In this document: positions 24,808 to 32,421 of the stretch, piece by piece | Layout of the letters: the number at the start of each line of letters is the position of its first letter | Numbering within the stretch: the stretch's first letter is position 1 | Source: Kiritimatiellia bacterium | GTDB lineage: Bacteria > Verrucomicrobiota > Kiritimatiellia > SLAD01 | Length of the DNA stretch: 32,421 bases | Assembly: GCA_007123265.1 (NCBI GenBank) | Contig: SKLK01000067.1 | Span: 1 to 32,421 of the forward strand | Reading direction: 5' to 3' | Position numbers and translations under genes: made by a program | Notes under the pieces: generated by a model | Database searches by the model: none | Seen by the model: the letters and a program-made list of their open reading frames with translations, nothing else | Told to the model about the DNA's origin: nothing

Positions 24808-24830
24808 GGCGCTGAACAGTGTTCAGCGCC
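24808..24830 (+). other. perfect 10-bp hairpin between mreB and mreC
   Basis: GGCGCTGAAC (24808-24817) and GTTCAGCGCC (24821-24830) are perfect inverted repeats with a 3-base loop. It lies 49 bases after the mreB stop and 30 before the mreC start. No T-run follows, so it may be a processing or mRNA-stability element that protects the mreB message, or a factor-binding palindrome. Confidence 0.6.
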
Positions 24831-24860
24831 TGTATGCCGATTAGGCAATGAACAGGAACT

Positions 24861-25724
24861 GTGGTGAGAGAGCGAACGATTTCTATTTGGCTGATTTTGG
24901 CCGTTACCCTTGTGGTTGCGCTGAATCTTCCCGCCGCCGTATCCGATCGTGGCAAGGCCGTGATCCGCGAATTTCTTGCCCCCCTGCAGGAGCTGGTGAC
25001 GCAAACCACCCAAGGCGTCCGTGATTGGGTGGTGGCCGTCCGCAGTTTGGGGGAAATGGCTTTAGAGAATCAACGGAAGGCGGAAGAGCTAACGCGCCTG
25101 CGCAGCGAGCTTCGCTACTTGGAAGGGCTGGAGCAGGAAAACCGGGAATTGCGCGAGCAGTTGGGCTTCCTTAGCCGACCGGGTCGCGAACTGATTGCCG
25201 CGGAAGTGATTGGCCGGGATATGAGCGGCTGGTGGCAAACGGTGCGGATCGGCAAGGGGATTGCCGAAGGGGTGGAAGCGGGGATGGCCGTGGTGACGCC
25301 GGATGGATTGGTGGGACGCACCATGAATGTCTCTGCGGGAACCGCCGATATCCTGCTGATTACTGATCCTTCATGCAAAGTGTCTGGCATCCTGATGGGT
25401 TCCGGTGCGCATGGAATTGTTGCCGGACGCGGATTGGGCGTGCGTGGCCGTCCCAGCCTGCGTATGCGGTTCATCAACAAAGACGCGGTGGTACAGATTG
25501 GCGACGAGGTGGTGACCTCGGGCCTGGCCGATCAGTTGCCGCGTGGCCTGTTGATTGGGCACGTTACATCGGTGGCCCCGGATGAAAGCGGCTTGTATCA
25601 AGTAGCCACGTTGACGCCGGCGGCTGACTTGTCCCGGCTGAGCTATGGTTTCGTGGTCGCCGAGGTCGCGGATCCTATCGAACGGATTTTGCGAGGTCGC
25701 GATGTGAATGGCGGTGGCCTGTGA
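24861..25724 (+). CDS. mreC: rod shape-determining protein MreC
   Basis: 287 residues from a GTG start; a second GTG follows at once. Layout: short cytoplasmic end, one membrane segment (about residues 7-24, ISIWLILAVTLVVALNLP), a coiled coil (about 60-95, RKAEELTRLRSELRYLEG) and the periplasmic beta-barrel domain (VIGRDMSGWWQTVRIGKG, GLVGRTMNVSAGTADILLIT, EVVTSGLADQLPRGLLIG). MreC links cytoplasmic MreB to PBP2 and RodA. AACAGGAACT before the start is the ribosome site. It overlaps mreD by 4 bases. Confidence 0.94.
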   Translation: MVRERTISIWLILAVTLVVALNLPAAVSDRGKAVIREFLAPLQELVTQTTQGVRDWVVAVRSLGEMALENQRKAEELTRLRSELRYLEGLEQENRELREQLGFLSRPGRELIAAEVIGRDMSGWWQTVRIGKGIAEGVEAGMAVVTPDGLVGRTMNVSAGTADILLITDPSCKVSGILMGSGAHGIVAGRGLGVRGRPSLRMRFINKDAVVQIGDEVVTSGLADQLPRGLLIGHVTSVAPDESGLYQVATLTPAADLSRLSYGFVVAEVADPIERILRGRDVNGGGL

Positions 25725-26242
25725 GTGCGTTGGTCATCTTGTTTGTGCTGACGATCGGCGCCTTGCTGCAAGCGGTGATCCCGGCGGTTTTGTCACTCGG
25801 CCAAGCAAAAGTACCTGCATTAGCAGCGGTAGTCGTGTATTATGCATTAGTCAGGGATCGCCGGACCCTGTTGAGTGTCGCGATCGTTGCGGGTATTGTT
25901 CAGGATGGGATGGGATTAATTCCCTTCGGTTATTCCTCGGTGGCCTTTGTTGTGTTGGGTTTGATGATAGCGCGATTTAAAGAACTGGTTTTTGTGCACG
26001 AAGTGTTGACGCATATGTTGTTCGGGCTGCTGATGGCGGCCGGGGCCACGGGCGTTTTATTTGTTTTGTTAACCTCTACTGATCTCGTCGAAATGTCTTT
26101 TTCACAGGCTTTTCATAAAATGATCGGCAGCGCGCTTTTGGGCGCGATTGCGACGCCGTTCATCTTCCAAGGCTGCGCGCGCTTGGACCGGTTGATGGGA
26201 TTGGTGGAATCAACGGATTCCACATGGCAAGAAGTTCCATAG
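25721..26242 (+). CDS. mreD: rod shape-determining protein MreD
   Basis: 173 residues from a GTG that overlaps the mreC stop. It is very hydrophobic with about five membrane segments. The polar motif DGMGLIPFGYSS between the second and third segments resembles the family-typical GLxxxxPxG pattern. MreD is an integral part of the elongation complex with MreC, RodA and PBP2. The end overlaps mrdA by 19 bases. Confidence 0.88.
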   Translation: MSALVILFVLTIGALLQAVIPAVLSLGQAKVPALAAVVVYYALVRDRRTLLSVAIVAGIVQDGMGLIPFGYSSVAFVVLGLMIARFKELVFVHEVLTHMLFGLLMAAGATGVLFVLLTSTDLVEMSFSQAFHKMIGSALLGAIATPFIFQGCARLDRLMGLVESTDSTWQEVP

Positions 26243-28035
26243 AGAAAGAAGCGATCCGCATCCGTTTGTTGTTGGTGGGCATGTGCCTGGCGCTGGGGTT
26301 TGTCGTTTGGATGCTCTGGCGAATCCAGGTCCAGCACGGGCACCACTATGCGCATGATGAATTGCGGCAAAGTGTCCGCCGCGTACGGATCCCGGGTATG
26401 CGCGGCCGTATCTTCGATACCGCCGGACACGTGATTGCGGACAACCGGCCCTCCCATCATGTGGCCCTGTACTTGGAGGAGCTGCGCCAGCCCGGCGGAT
26501 GGGAGCCTACCCTGAACCATATTGAAGCGCTGCTGGATCAGTTAGCAGAGGACTTGGGCGTGGAACGGGAACTGGCCCGGGACGATATCCGTCTGCACAT
26601 TCGTCGTCGCCTGCCGATGCCGCTGATTGCTTGGCGCGACATCGATGACCGCACCTTGGCGCGTTGGGCCGAACGCTTATCCGGGCGCCGCGGCATTGAT
26701 ATCTATACGGAAGCCATCCGCACCTATCCCTTTGGCACGCTGGGGGCGCATGTGTTGGGCTATGTGGGGCGAGCCGACCCCATCCCCGACGATGCGGAAC
26801 CGTACCATTATTATCTACCGGAAATGGAGGGCCGCTCGGGGTTGGAACGCCGCTTTGATCCTTACATGCGTGCAGCGGCCGGCGCCCGCCTGGTCCGCGT
26901 CGATGCCATCGGCTATCGGCACGAGGATTTGGCCGTCCGCGAGGCCGGCATCGGCAAAGACCTGCAGTTGACATTGGACATGCGCGTGCAACAGATCGTC
27001 ACCGAGGCCTTGGGCGAGGAGCCCGCGGCGGCGGTGGTGATGGACCCGAACACTGGCGACGTGCTGGCTTTAGTAAGCGTGCCGGCTTTTGATCCGAACG
27101 AATTCGTGCCGATCATGACGCGGGCCCGTTGGAATGCGTTGACCTCGGATGAACGAAATCCGCTCCTGAACCGGGCGGTGGCGGGTTCCTTCGCGCCAGG
27201 TAGTATCTTCAAACCCGTGGTGGCGTTAGCCGCCTTGGAACAACGGGCCGGAACGGCCCGAACCATCATCGACTGTCCCGGCCATTTCGAGCTGGGCCGG
27301 GCCCGCTTCCGTTGTTGGGCGCGTCAGGGGCATGGCCCCTTGGATATGCGTCAATCCCTGGAACGGTCCTGCAACGTCTACTACTATCGTCTCTCCCTGC
27401 AAATTGGGTACGACGCCATTTACGAAATGGCGGCCAACCTGGGCTTGGGCCGACGCACGGGGATCGCCTTGGATTTCGAGGTCGGCGGCCTGTTACCCAA
27501 CGATGCATGGAAACGGCGCGTGTTCAACGATGCCTGGCGAGATGGCGACACAGTAAACCTCTCGATCGGGCAGGGGCCAATCACTGTCACCCCCCTGCAA
27601 ATGGCCGTGGCTACATCGGCGATTGCCAACGGCGGACGCGTCTACACCCCGCGCTTGGTGCGGGGCATGCGGGCCGCAGGAGAGGAGATTTTCTCCGAGT
27701 TGCCACCGGCCATGGTGCATGATTTGCAGTGGTCCCCCGAAGCCTTGCGCGTCGTGCGCGGTGGCATGCGCGATGTGATCATGGGCGAACGCGGTACCGC
27801 GCGCAACGCCCGCGTTCCGGGATTGACCTATGCGGCCAAGACCGGGACTGCCGAATACGGCCCCAAAGACGAAGGCCGCAAGCATGCGTGGATGGTGGCC
27901 TTCGCCCCGTACGAACAGCCGCAATATGCCATTGCCCTGCTGGTCGCGGATGGCCTGTCCGGGGGACAAACTGCTGGACCGAAAGTCGCGCAAATCCTCG
28001 AATCCCTTTTTACAACGCAGGTGGCGCAACAATGA
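26224..28035 (+). CDS. mrdA: penicillin-binding protein 2 (elongation transpeptidase)
   Basis: 603 residues. One membrane segment (about 13-32) is followed by the pedestal domain (IPGMRGRIFDTAG, GRADPIPDDAEPYHYYLPEM, GRSGLERRFD) and the transpeptidase domain. The active-site motifs are complete: S327-IFK (SxxK), S382-CN (SxN) and K539-TG. It cross-links peptidoglycan together with the glycosyltransferase RodA, encoded next. ATG 26224 lies inside mreD. ATGA overlap with rodA. Order and size fit PBP2 of the elongasome rather than the divisome protein FtsI. Confidence 0.95.
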   Translation: MARSSIEKEAIRIRLLLVGMCLALGFVVWMLWRIQVQHGHHYAHDELRQSVRRVRIPGMRGRIFDTAGHVIADNRPSHHVALYLEELRQPGGWEPTLNHIEALLDQLAEDLGVERELARDDIRLHIRRRLPMPLIAWRDIDDRTLARWAERLSGRRGIDIYTEAIRTYPFGTLGAHVLGYVGRADPIPDDAEPYHYYLPEMEGRSGLERRFDPYMRAAAGARLVRVDAIGYRHEDLAVREAGIGKDLQLTLDMRVQQIVTEALGEEPAAAVVMDPNTGDVLALVSVPAFDPNEFVPIMTRARWNALTSDERNPLLNRAVAGSFAPGSIFKPVVALAALEQRAGTARTIIDCPGHFELGRARFRCWARQGHGPLDMRQSLERSCNVYYYRLSLQIGYDAIYEMAANLGLGRRTGIALDFEVGGLLPNDAWKRRVFNDAWRDGDTVNLSIGQGPITVTPLQMAVATSAIANGGRVYTPRLVRGMRAAGEEIFSELPPAMVHDLQWSPEALRVVRGGMRDVIMGERGTARNARVPGLTYAAKTGTAEYGPKDEGRKHAWMVAFAPYEQPQYAIALLVADGLSGGQTAGPKVAQILESLFTTQVAQQ

Positions 28036-29144
28036 ACTGGGCATCGATAAAGTGGCATGCGCGGCGGTCGGACTGGATGCTCAGTCTGGCGGTTCTAGCG
28101 CTCATGGTGATCGGGGTCTTCTTCATTTATAGCGCGGCCTTCCAGCGCGCCGACATGCCGGTCAGTACCATGTACCGCCGCCAAATCGTCTGGGCCTTGG
28201 TCGGTTGGGCCGGCTACATCGGTTTGGCCATGACCGATTACCGTCGCCTAGCGGATGGTGCATGGTGGTGGTACGGATTGACCTTGGTGTTGTTGTTGGC
28301 CGTTCTTTCCTTTGGCACATCCGTCCACGGCGCACGGCGTTGGCTGAACCTGTTCAATATTCAGGTCCAACCGGCGGAACTCGCGAAGCTTGTCGTCGCG
28401 GTCACCGTGGCCCGCTACTGGTCGCGACCGGACCGTGAAATTCATCAATTGCAGAGCATGATTGTGGCGTTGGTCATCGCGGCGATCCCCTTTATCCTGA
28501 TTATGCGCCAGCCGGATCTCGGCACAGCGGCCACCCTCTTGCCGATTACCCTGTTTATCCTGTTCGCCGGCGGCATTCGAGTGAAGTACCTGTCCGTCCT
28601 GTTTTTGATTGGCATGCTATTGCTGCCCGTGGGGTGGATGGGGTTAGGGGACTATCAACGAGACCGGATTATGGTGTTTGTCGATCCCGGCCGCGATCCT
28701 TACGGGGCCGGCTGGAATAAGATGCAATCAGAAATTGCCGTCGGCTCTGGTGGGCTGACGGGGAAAGGATATCTACAAGGAACGCAGAATGTCCTGGGGT
28801 ATTTGCCCCGGACGGTTGCCCCGACCGACTTTATCTATTCGGTCGTGGCGGAGGAAAAAGGTTTCGTGGGGGCAGCGACGGTGATTGGACTGTTCGGGCT
28901 CGTCCTCATTAGTGGCATCCGCGCCGCCCTGGTGGCGCCGGACAAGTTGGGACGGCTGATTGCGGTGGGGATTACGGGCATGATATTTTTCCATGTCTTT
29001 ATTAACACCGCCATGACTATTGGGCTGATGCCCATCACCGGCTTGCCCCTGCCGCTAATGAGTTACGGAGGCTCGTTTATGGTCAGCACCATGTTGGGCC
29101 TCGGCCTGTTGCAAAGCATTACGATCCGGCGACCGCGCCGGTGA
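28032..29144 (+). CDS. rodA: peptidoglycan glycosyltransferase RodA
   Basis: 370 residues, SEDS family, about ten membrane segments. Family stretches are GARRWLNLFNIQVQPAELAK, LIMRQPDLGTA, the large periplasmic loop around DPGRDPYGAGWNKMQSEIAV and GSGGLTGKGYLQGTQ, PTDFIYSVVAEEKGFVG and GLPLPLMSYGGS. It polymerises lipid II into glycan strands with PBP2. The start overlaps mrdA by 4 bases. Its end meets the rng frame at a GTGATGG junction. Confidence 0.95.
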   Translation: MNWASIKWHARRSDWMLSLAVLALMVIGVFFIYSAAFQRADMPVSTMYRRQIVWALVGWAGYIGLAMTDYRRLADGAWWWYGLTLVLLLAVLSFGTSVHGARRWLNLFNIQVQPAELAKLVVAVTVARYWSRPDREIHQLQSMIVALVIAAIPFILIMRQPDLGTAATLLPITLFILFAGGIRVKYLSVLFLIGMLLLPVGWMGLGDYQRDRIMVFVDPGRDPYGAGWNKMQSEIAVGSGGLTGKGYLQGTQNVLGYLPRTVAPTDFIYSVVAEEKGFVGAATVIGLFGLVLISGIRAALVAPDKLGRLIAVGITGMIFFHVFINTAMTIGLMPITGLPLPLMSYGGSFMVSTMLGLGLLQSITIRRPRR

Positions 29145-29155
29145 TGGGAGGAAGT

Positions 29156-30757
29156 ATGAGTATGTTGGAATATTTTAAAATGTGGAAATTACGGAAGAAA
29201 GTGAAGAAGGAAATCGTCATCAACGAGGAAGGTCTGGAAACCCGGGTGGCGGTGCTCGAGGAGGGCAAGCTGGAAGGCTTTTTTGTGGAACGGGAAAGCG
29301 ACGACCGCATCGTCGGCAGTATCTTTAAAGGCCGGATCCAAAACGTCGAGGACGCCTTGCAAGCGGCCTTTGTCGATATCGGCATGAAGAAAAATGCGTT
29401 TATCCATTACTGGGATATGATTCCTGAAGACGCCGCTCGCCTTGAAGCCGAAGAAGGCGTTTCGCGGAATCGCAGCTCCCGCAAAAGAAAGTACGCCGCC
29501 GGCGAAATGGCCAAGAAGTTCCCGGTCGGATCGGAAATCGTCGTCCAAGTCACCAAAGGCGCCATTGGCACGAAAGGGCCGCGGGTGACCGCCAACCTCA
29601 GCGTGCCGGGACGCTATTTGGTGATGATGCCGGGCAGCCGGATGAAAGGCGTCTCGAAGAAGATCGACGATGCGAAAGAGCGCGACCGATTAAAGAAGGT
29701 GCTGACGCGATTACCGGCGCCGGACGACCTTGGACTCATCGTCCGCACTGCGGGGGCGGGTGCCCGACCGACCAGCTTCGTTCGCGATACCCGTCAATTG
29801 GTCGAGACCTGGCAAGAGATCGAAACCGGGATTCGCGAAAGCCCGGCCCCCTGTCGGTTGTATAAAGAGCCTGACCTGGTCGAGCGGGTGGTGCGCGATT
29901 CGTTGACGGAAGATATTGATCGGATTGTCATTGACGACAAGGACCAGTTCAACCGGATCAAGGAACTGGTCTCGCGTATCTCGCGGCGCGGGCGTAATCG
30001 GATTAAACTCTACGACGGCGCCGCCCCGATCTTCGAACATTTCGACGTGGAACGGCAACTGGAGAACGCCTTTCAACGCAAGGTCTGGCTCAAGTCCGGG
30101 GGCTACCTGATCTTTGATGAAACCGAGGCCCTCGTCGCAATTGATGTCAACACCGGTCGGCATAAAGGCGGGAAGACACAGGAAGAGGCCATTGTGGAGG
30201 TGAATATCGAAGCTGCAGAGGAAGTCGCGCGCCAATTGCGATTGCGCAATGTTGGCGGTTTGGTCGTCATCGATTTCATTGATATGAAGTCCAAGCGCCA
30301 TCAAAATCAGGTCTACCGCACCTTGAAAGAGGCCGTGCGTCGGGATAAAGCCCGCACCAACGTGCTGCCGGTATCGGATCTGGGATTGATCGAAATGACC
30401 CGTCAACGCGTGGAGGAAAGTATCCGCGCAGCGACGTTCACCGATTGTCCCTATTGCAAAGGCCGCGGCAAGATCAAGTCACCCTTGAGCATGAGTGTGG
30501 AAATCCAGCGTCGGTTGACCCAGCTTATGCGGGCACAAAATCGGCGGGACGACCTGTCGCTGCGCATTTCCGTCAATCCCGCAGTGCTCGACCGTTTACG
30601 CAGCGAGGACGAAGACATGCTGGTTGGTCTGGAACAAAAGTTCCATGCTCAGATGGCTTTCGTTTCCGACCCGCACATCCATATGGAACACTTCAGAGTG
30701 GTGGATACCCACACCAATGAAGAGCTTCATCCGGCCGGACACGCGGGCGACGCCTAA
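29156..30757 (+). CDS. rng: ribonuclease E/G family endoribonuclease
   Basis: 533 residues. Residues about 25-150 form an S1-type RNA-binding region (SIFKGRIQNVEDALQAAFVD, KKNAFIHYWD) with a basic insert (RNRSSRKRKY). The metal-binding Asp residues are D330 (IDVNTG) and D373 (VVIDFIDMKSKRH), 43 apart as in RNase E. The zinc link is C431-PY-C434 (CPYCKGRG). There is no long RNase E-type C-terminal scaffold, so it is RNase G-like; it processes rRNA and starts mRNA decay. Start is uncertain: ATG 29156 sits 4 bases after GGAGG, ATG 29162 sits 10 after it, and an in-frame GTG lies at 29141. Linkage to mre genes is common. Confidence 0.93.
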   Translation: MSMLEYFKMWKLRKKVKKEIVINEEGLETRVAVLEEGKLEGFFVERESDDRIVGSIFKGRIQNVEDALQAAFVDIGMKKNAFIHYWDMIPEDAARLEAEEGVSRNRSSRKRKYAAGEMAKKFPVGSEIVVQVTKGAIGTKGPRVTANLSVPGRYLVMMPGSRMKGVSKKIDDAKERDRLKKVLTRLPAPDDLGLIVRTAGAGARPTSFVRDTRQLVETWQEIETGIRESPAPCRLYKEPDLVERVVRDSLTEDIDRIVIDDKDQFNRIKELVSRISRRGRNRIKLYDGAAPIFEHFDVERQLENAFQRKVWLKSGGYLIFDETEALVAIDVNTGRHKGGKTQEEAIVEVNIEAAEEVARQLRLRNVGGLVVIDFIDMKSKRHQNQVYRTLKEAVRRDKARTNVLPVSDLGLIEMTRQRVEESIRAATFTDCPYCKGRGKIKSPLSMSVEIQRRLTQLMRAQNRRDDLSLRISVNPAVLDRLRSEDEDMLVGLEQKFHAQMAFVSDPHIHMEHFRVVDTHTNEELHPAGHAGDA

Positions 30758-30771
30758 ACTGGAGTGTGACC

Positions 30772-32421
30772 TTGCTCGAGCGCGTTACAGAGCGACAGAC
30801 CCGAATCGGTTTGGCTGCGGTCATGCTGGCCTATATCGGCATTGTCTGGCCGTCTTTGTCCGCGCCGTTTTTTCCGCTTGATGATCTCGAACAGATTCAC
30901 CATATCCGCGCGGCGACTCATTGGCAGGAGCTCTTGACTCGTGACTTTTACGGCTTCTTTCGGCCGGTGAAGAATCTATTGTTCCTGCTCTTTATTCCGC
31001 TGGCGGAACACGGCATGATTTGGCCCCGCCTGATTGCTGTTGCCGTGGGCTTGTTGGCCATCGGTGCGGTCTATCAGTTCAGTCGCCAACTGTGGTCGGC
31101 GCCCGCCATCGCCCTGTTGGCGACGGCGGTCTGGGCATTGGCGCCCACCTTGGTGTCGAGCACCGCGTGGCTCAGTTGCGTAAATATCATGTTGATGACC
31201 GCGAGCGCCTGCTTGGGGTTGACCCTGCACCAGTGGGCGGCTACCTCTGGGCGGTCGGCGTCCCAAACGATTCAGCGCGGCAGCCTTGCCCTCCTACTCT
31301 TCCTGTTTGCTATTCTCGCGTACGAGGGCGGGATCAGCGTTTTGGCGATCGTCTTCATGCTCGATGCCATGCGTCAGCCGCACCGGTTCCGGGAGAGGCG
31401 GTTGTGGCCTGTGTATGGTGGCTACGTGGTACTGGGAGTGGTGTACATGGCGGTGCGGGTTCGCATGCAATCCGGTATCAGCCTAATTGCCAGCTTCTCT
31501 CAAACGTCGCCGCTGGAGGCTGTGGGGGCGTCGGCATGGTTTACCTGGCAGCACTTTTTTACGTGGTGGGCGCCGTTTGGCCGGTTTGCGATCATTGGCG
31601 GACACATTCATCCGCAGATGGCCACGGGACTCATTTTGTTTGGTTGGCTATTTGTCGTTGCGCTCGTGGCGGGCATCTTTTGGTGCTGGCGGCGGCAGCC
31701 CTTGATCAGCATCGGCTTGGCTTGGTTTTTGCTCGGATTCGCCCCCATGAGCAACATTGCCGGATTCCGCAACGGGCCGTGGGGCGATTACTACATCACG
31801 CTGGCCTCGGTCGGTTTGGCGATCCTGGTGGCCGAGTGTGTGCGCCTGTGGGCGTCATCGCGGCGGCCGCTGCTTCTTGTGGCCGTGTTCATGTTGCTTG
31901 GCCTGCGGGTGGCCGGTGCGGTTGAAGCGGTACGCTGGTCCGCTATATGGACTCAGCCCCATGCGGTGTATACCCGCACCGTTGCCACGTTTCCGCAGGC
32001 TTTCGACGCGTGGCTGGAGCTGGCGAAATTGGAAATCGACCAAGGCCGACCTGAACAAGGACTGGAATGGGCGTTGCGCGCGCATCAGTTAGCGCCGGAT
32101 CGGCATCGGCCATTGCCCGTGCTGGCCATGGCCCACTTGCGACTAGGCAATACAACCGCCGCGCGTGAACTCGTGACCACCTATTTAGTCGATCATCCGA
32201 ACGATCCGTGGGCGCTGGGTTTCCTCGGATTTATCGTTGAGACCGTCGACCAAAATCCGGATGAAGCATTCGCTTTGTACCAACGCGCAGTGGAACAGCA
32301 TCCGTGGGAAATGGACTCCCTGTACGCCGCGAACCGACTGGCGTTTCTGCATGTGGACGCAGAGGAATACGATCAAGCGCTTGAATTGTGGACGGCGATG
32401 CTTCGGTTCAGGCCCGACGAC
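30772..32421 (+). CDS. multi-pass membrane protein with TPR-like C-terminus (partial)
   Basis: The frame is open from TTG 30772 (GGAG 7 bases before) to the window end, 550 codons so far; GTG 30766 is another possible start. Residues about 10-390 hold some 9-11 hydrophobic segments. The first loop has FFPLDDLEQIHH, an acidic pair placed as in GT-C-fold glycosyltransferases, and FFRPVKNLLFLLF follows. From about residue 405 the chain is soluble and helical with TPR-like repeats (ELAKLEIDQGRPEQGLEWAL, MAHLRLGNTTAARELV, YDQALELWTAML). The layout resembles TMTC-like or similar membrane glycosyltransferases with TPRs, but no catalytic family is firmly recognised. The C-terminus lies beyond the window. 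Confidence 0.7.
   Translation, partial: MLERVTERQTRIGLAAVMLAYIGIVWPSLSAPFFPLDDLEQIHHIRAATHWQELLTRDFYGFFRPVKNLLFLLFIPLAEHGMIWPRLIAVAVGLLAIGAVYQFSRQLWSAPAIALLATAVWALAPTLVSSTAWLSCVNIMLMTASACLGLTLHQWAATSGRSASQTIQRGSLALLLFLFAILAYEGGISVLAIVFMLDAMRQPHRFRERRLWPVYGGYVVLGVVYMAVRVRMQSGISLIASFSQTSPLEAVGASAWFTWQHFFTWWAPFGRFAIIGGHIHPQMATGLILFGWLFVVALVAGIFWCWRRQPLISIGLAWFLLGFAPMSNIAGFRNGPWGDYYITLASVGLAILVAECVRLWASSRRPLLLVAVFMLLGLRVAGAVEAVRWSAIWTQPHAVYTRTVATFPQAFDAWLELAKLEIDQGRPEQGLEWALRAHQLAPDRHRPLPVLAMAHLRLGNTTAARELVTTYLVDHPNDPWALGFLGFIVETVDQNPDEAFALYQRAVEQHPWEMDSLYAANRLAFLHVDAEEYDQALELWTAMLRFRPDD

Noticed and set aside
31020-31925. 301-codon open frame on the plus strand
   Set aside because: It is out of frame with the long membrane-protein frame from 30772, whose hydrophobic segments and TPR-like end are consistent; the alternative is Gly/Arg/Cys-rich shadow sequence.

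Overview
The window reads as a stretch of chromosome from a Gram-negative-type, rod-shaped bacterium with moderately high GC. It is dense in housekeeping genes, almost all on the plus strand, and many neighbours overlap by 4 bases (ATGA or GTGA junctions). I see no rRNA, tRNA, CRISPR array or prophage. The gene content (fab cluster behind yceD-rpmF-plsX, complete mreBCD-mrdA-rodA-rng block, stand-alone four-helix-bundle gene, hairpin-type intergenic repeats) would suit an uncultured member of the PVC group such as Kiritimatiellota. That placement is a weak inference, not something the sequence proves.

Layout. Bases 1-446 hold 118-bp tandem repeats and no gene. Bases 447-918 encode an FtsB/DivIC-like division protein and a tail-anchored zinc ribbon. 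Bases 915-2769 (minus strand) hold a coupled pair: a sigma-70-like protein and an unknown partner. Bases 2951-6157 encode a SWIM/SNF2 ATPase. Bases 6170-8053 hold a GGQ-domain release-factor-like gene, prmC and a CxxCxGxG zinc protein. Bases 8107-12344 form a translation and export cluster: ffh, rpsP, khpA, trmD, rplS, rnhB, yraN. The rimM gene usual between khpA and trmD is absent here.

Bases 12344-13715 are the most unusual part. A 1138-bp insert (12461-13598) ends in perfect 10-bp inverted repeats and lies exactly between two direct copies of a 117-bp stretch. Inside it is a second, 36-bp inverted repeat closely framing one gene, a tandem fusion of two S23/23S-rRNA-IVS-type four-helix bundles. 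The insertion duplicated the 5' end of the following glycosyltransferase gene and left a 26-codon stub behind. It looks like a mobile cassette built like an rRNA intervening sequence but sitting in a protein operon, with no recognisable transposase.

Bases 13699-15892 encode a GT4 glycosyltransferase, rsmD and coaD. Bases 15904-22055 form the classical yceD-rpmF-plsX-fabH-fabD-fabG-acpP-fabF fatty-acid cluster, with a terminator-like hairpin after acpP. Maf (22070-22651) and a winged-helix protein with a decayed nucleotidyltransferase-like domain (22978-23562) lie on the minus strand, separated by a 95-bp palindromic repeat. Bases 23724-30757 form the elongation (rod) cluster mreB-mreC-mreD-mrdA-rodA followed by an RNase E/G gene, with a perfect 10-bp hairpin between mreB and mreC. 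From 30772 to the window end runs an incomplete gene for a multi-pass membrane protein with a TPR-like C-terminal part.
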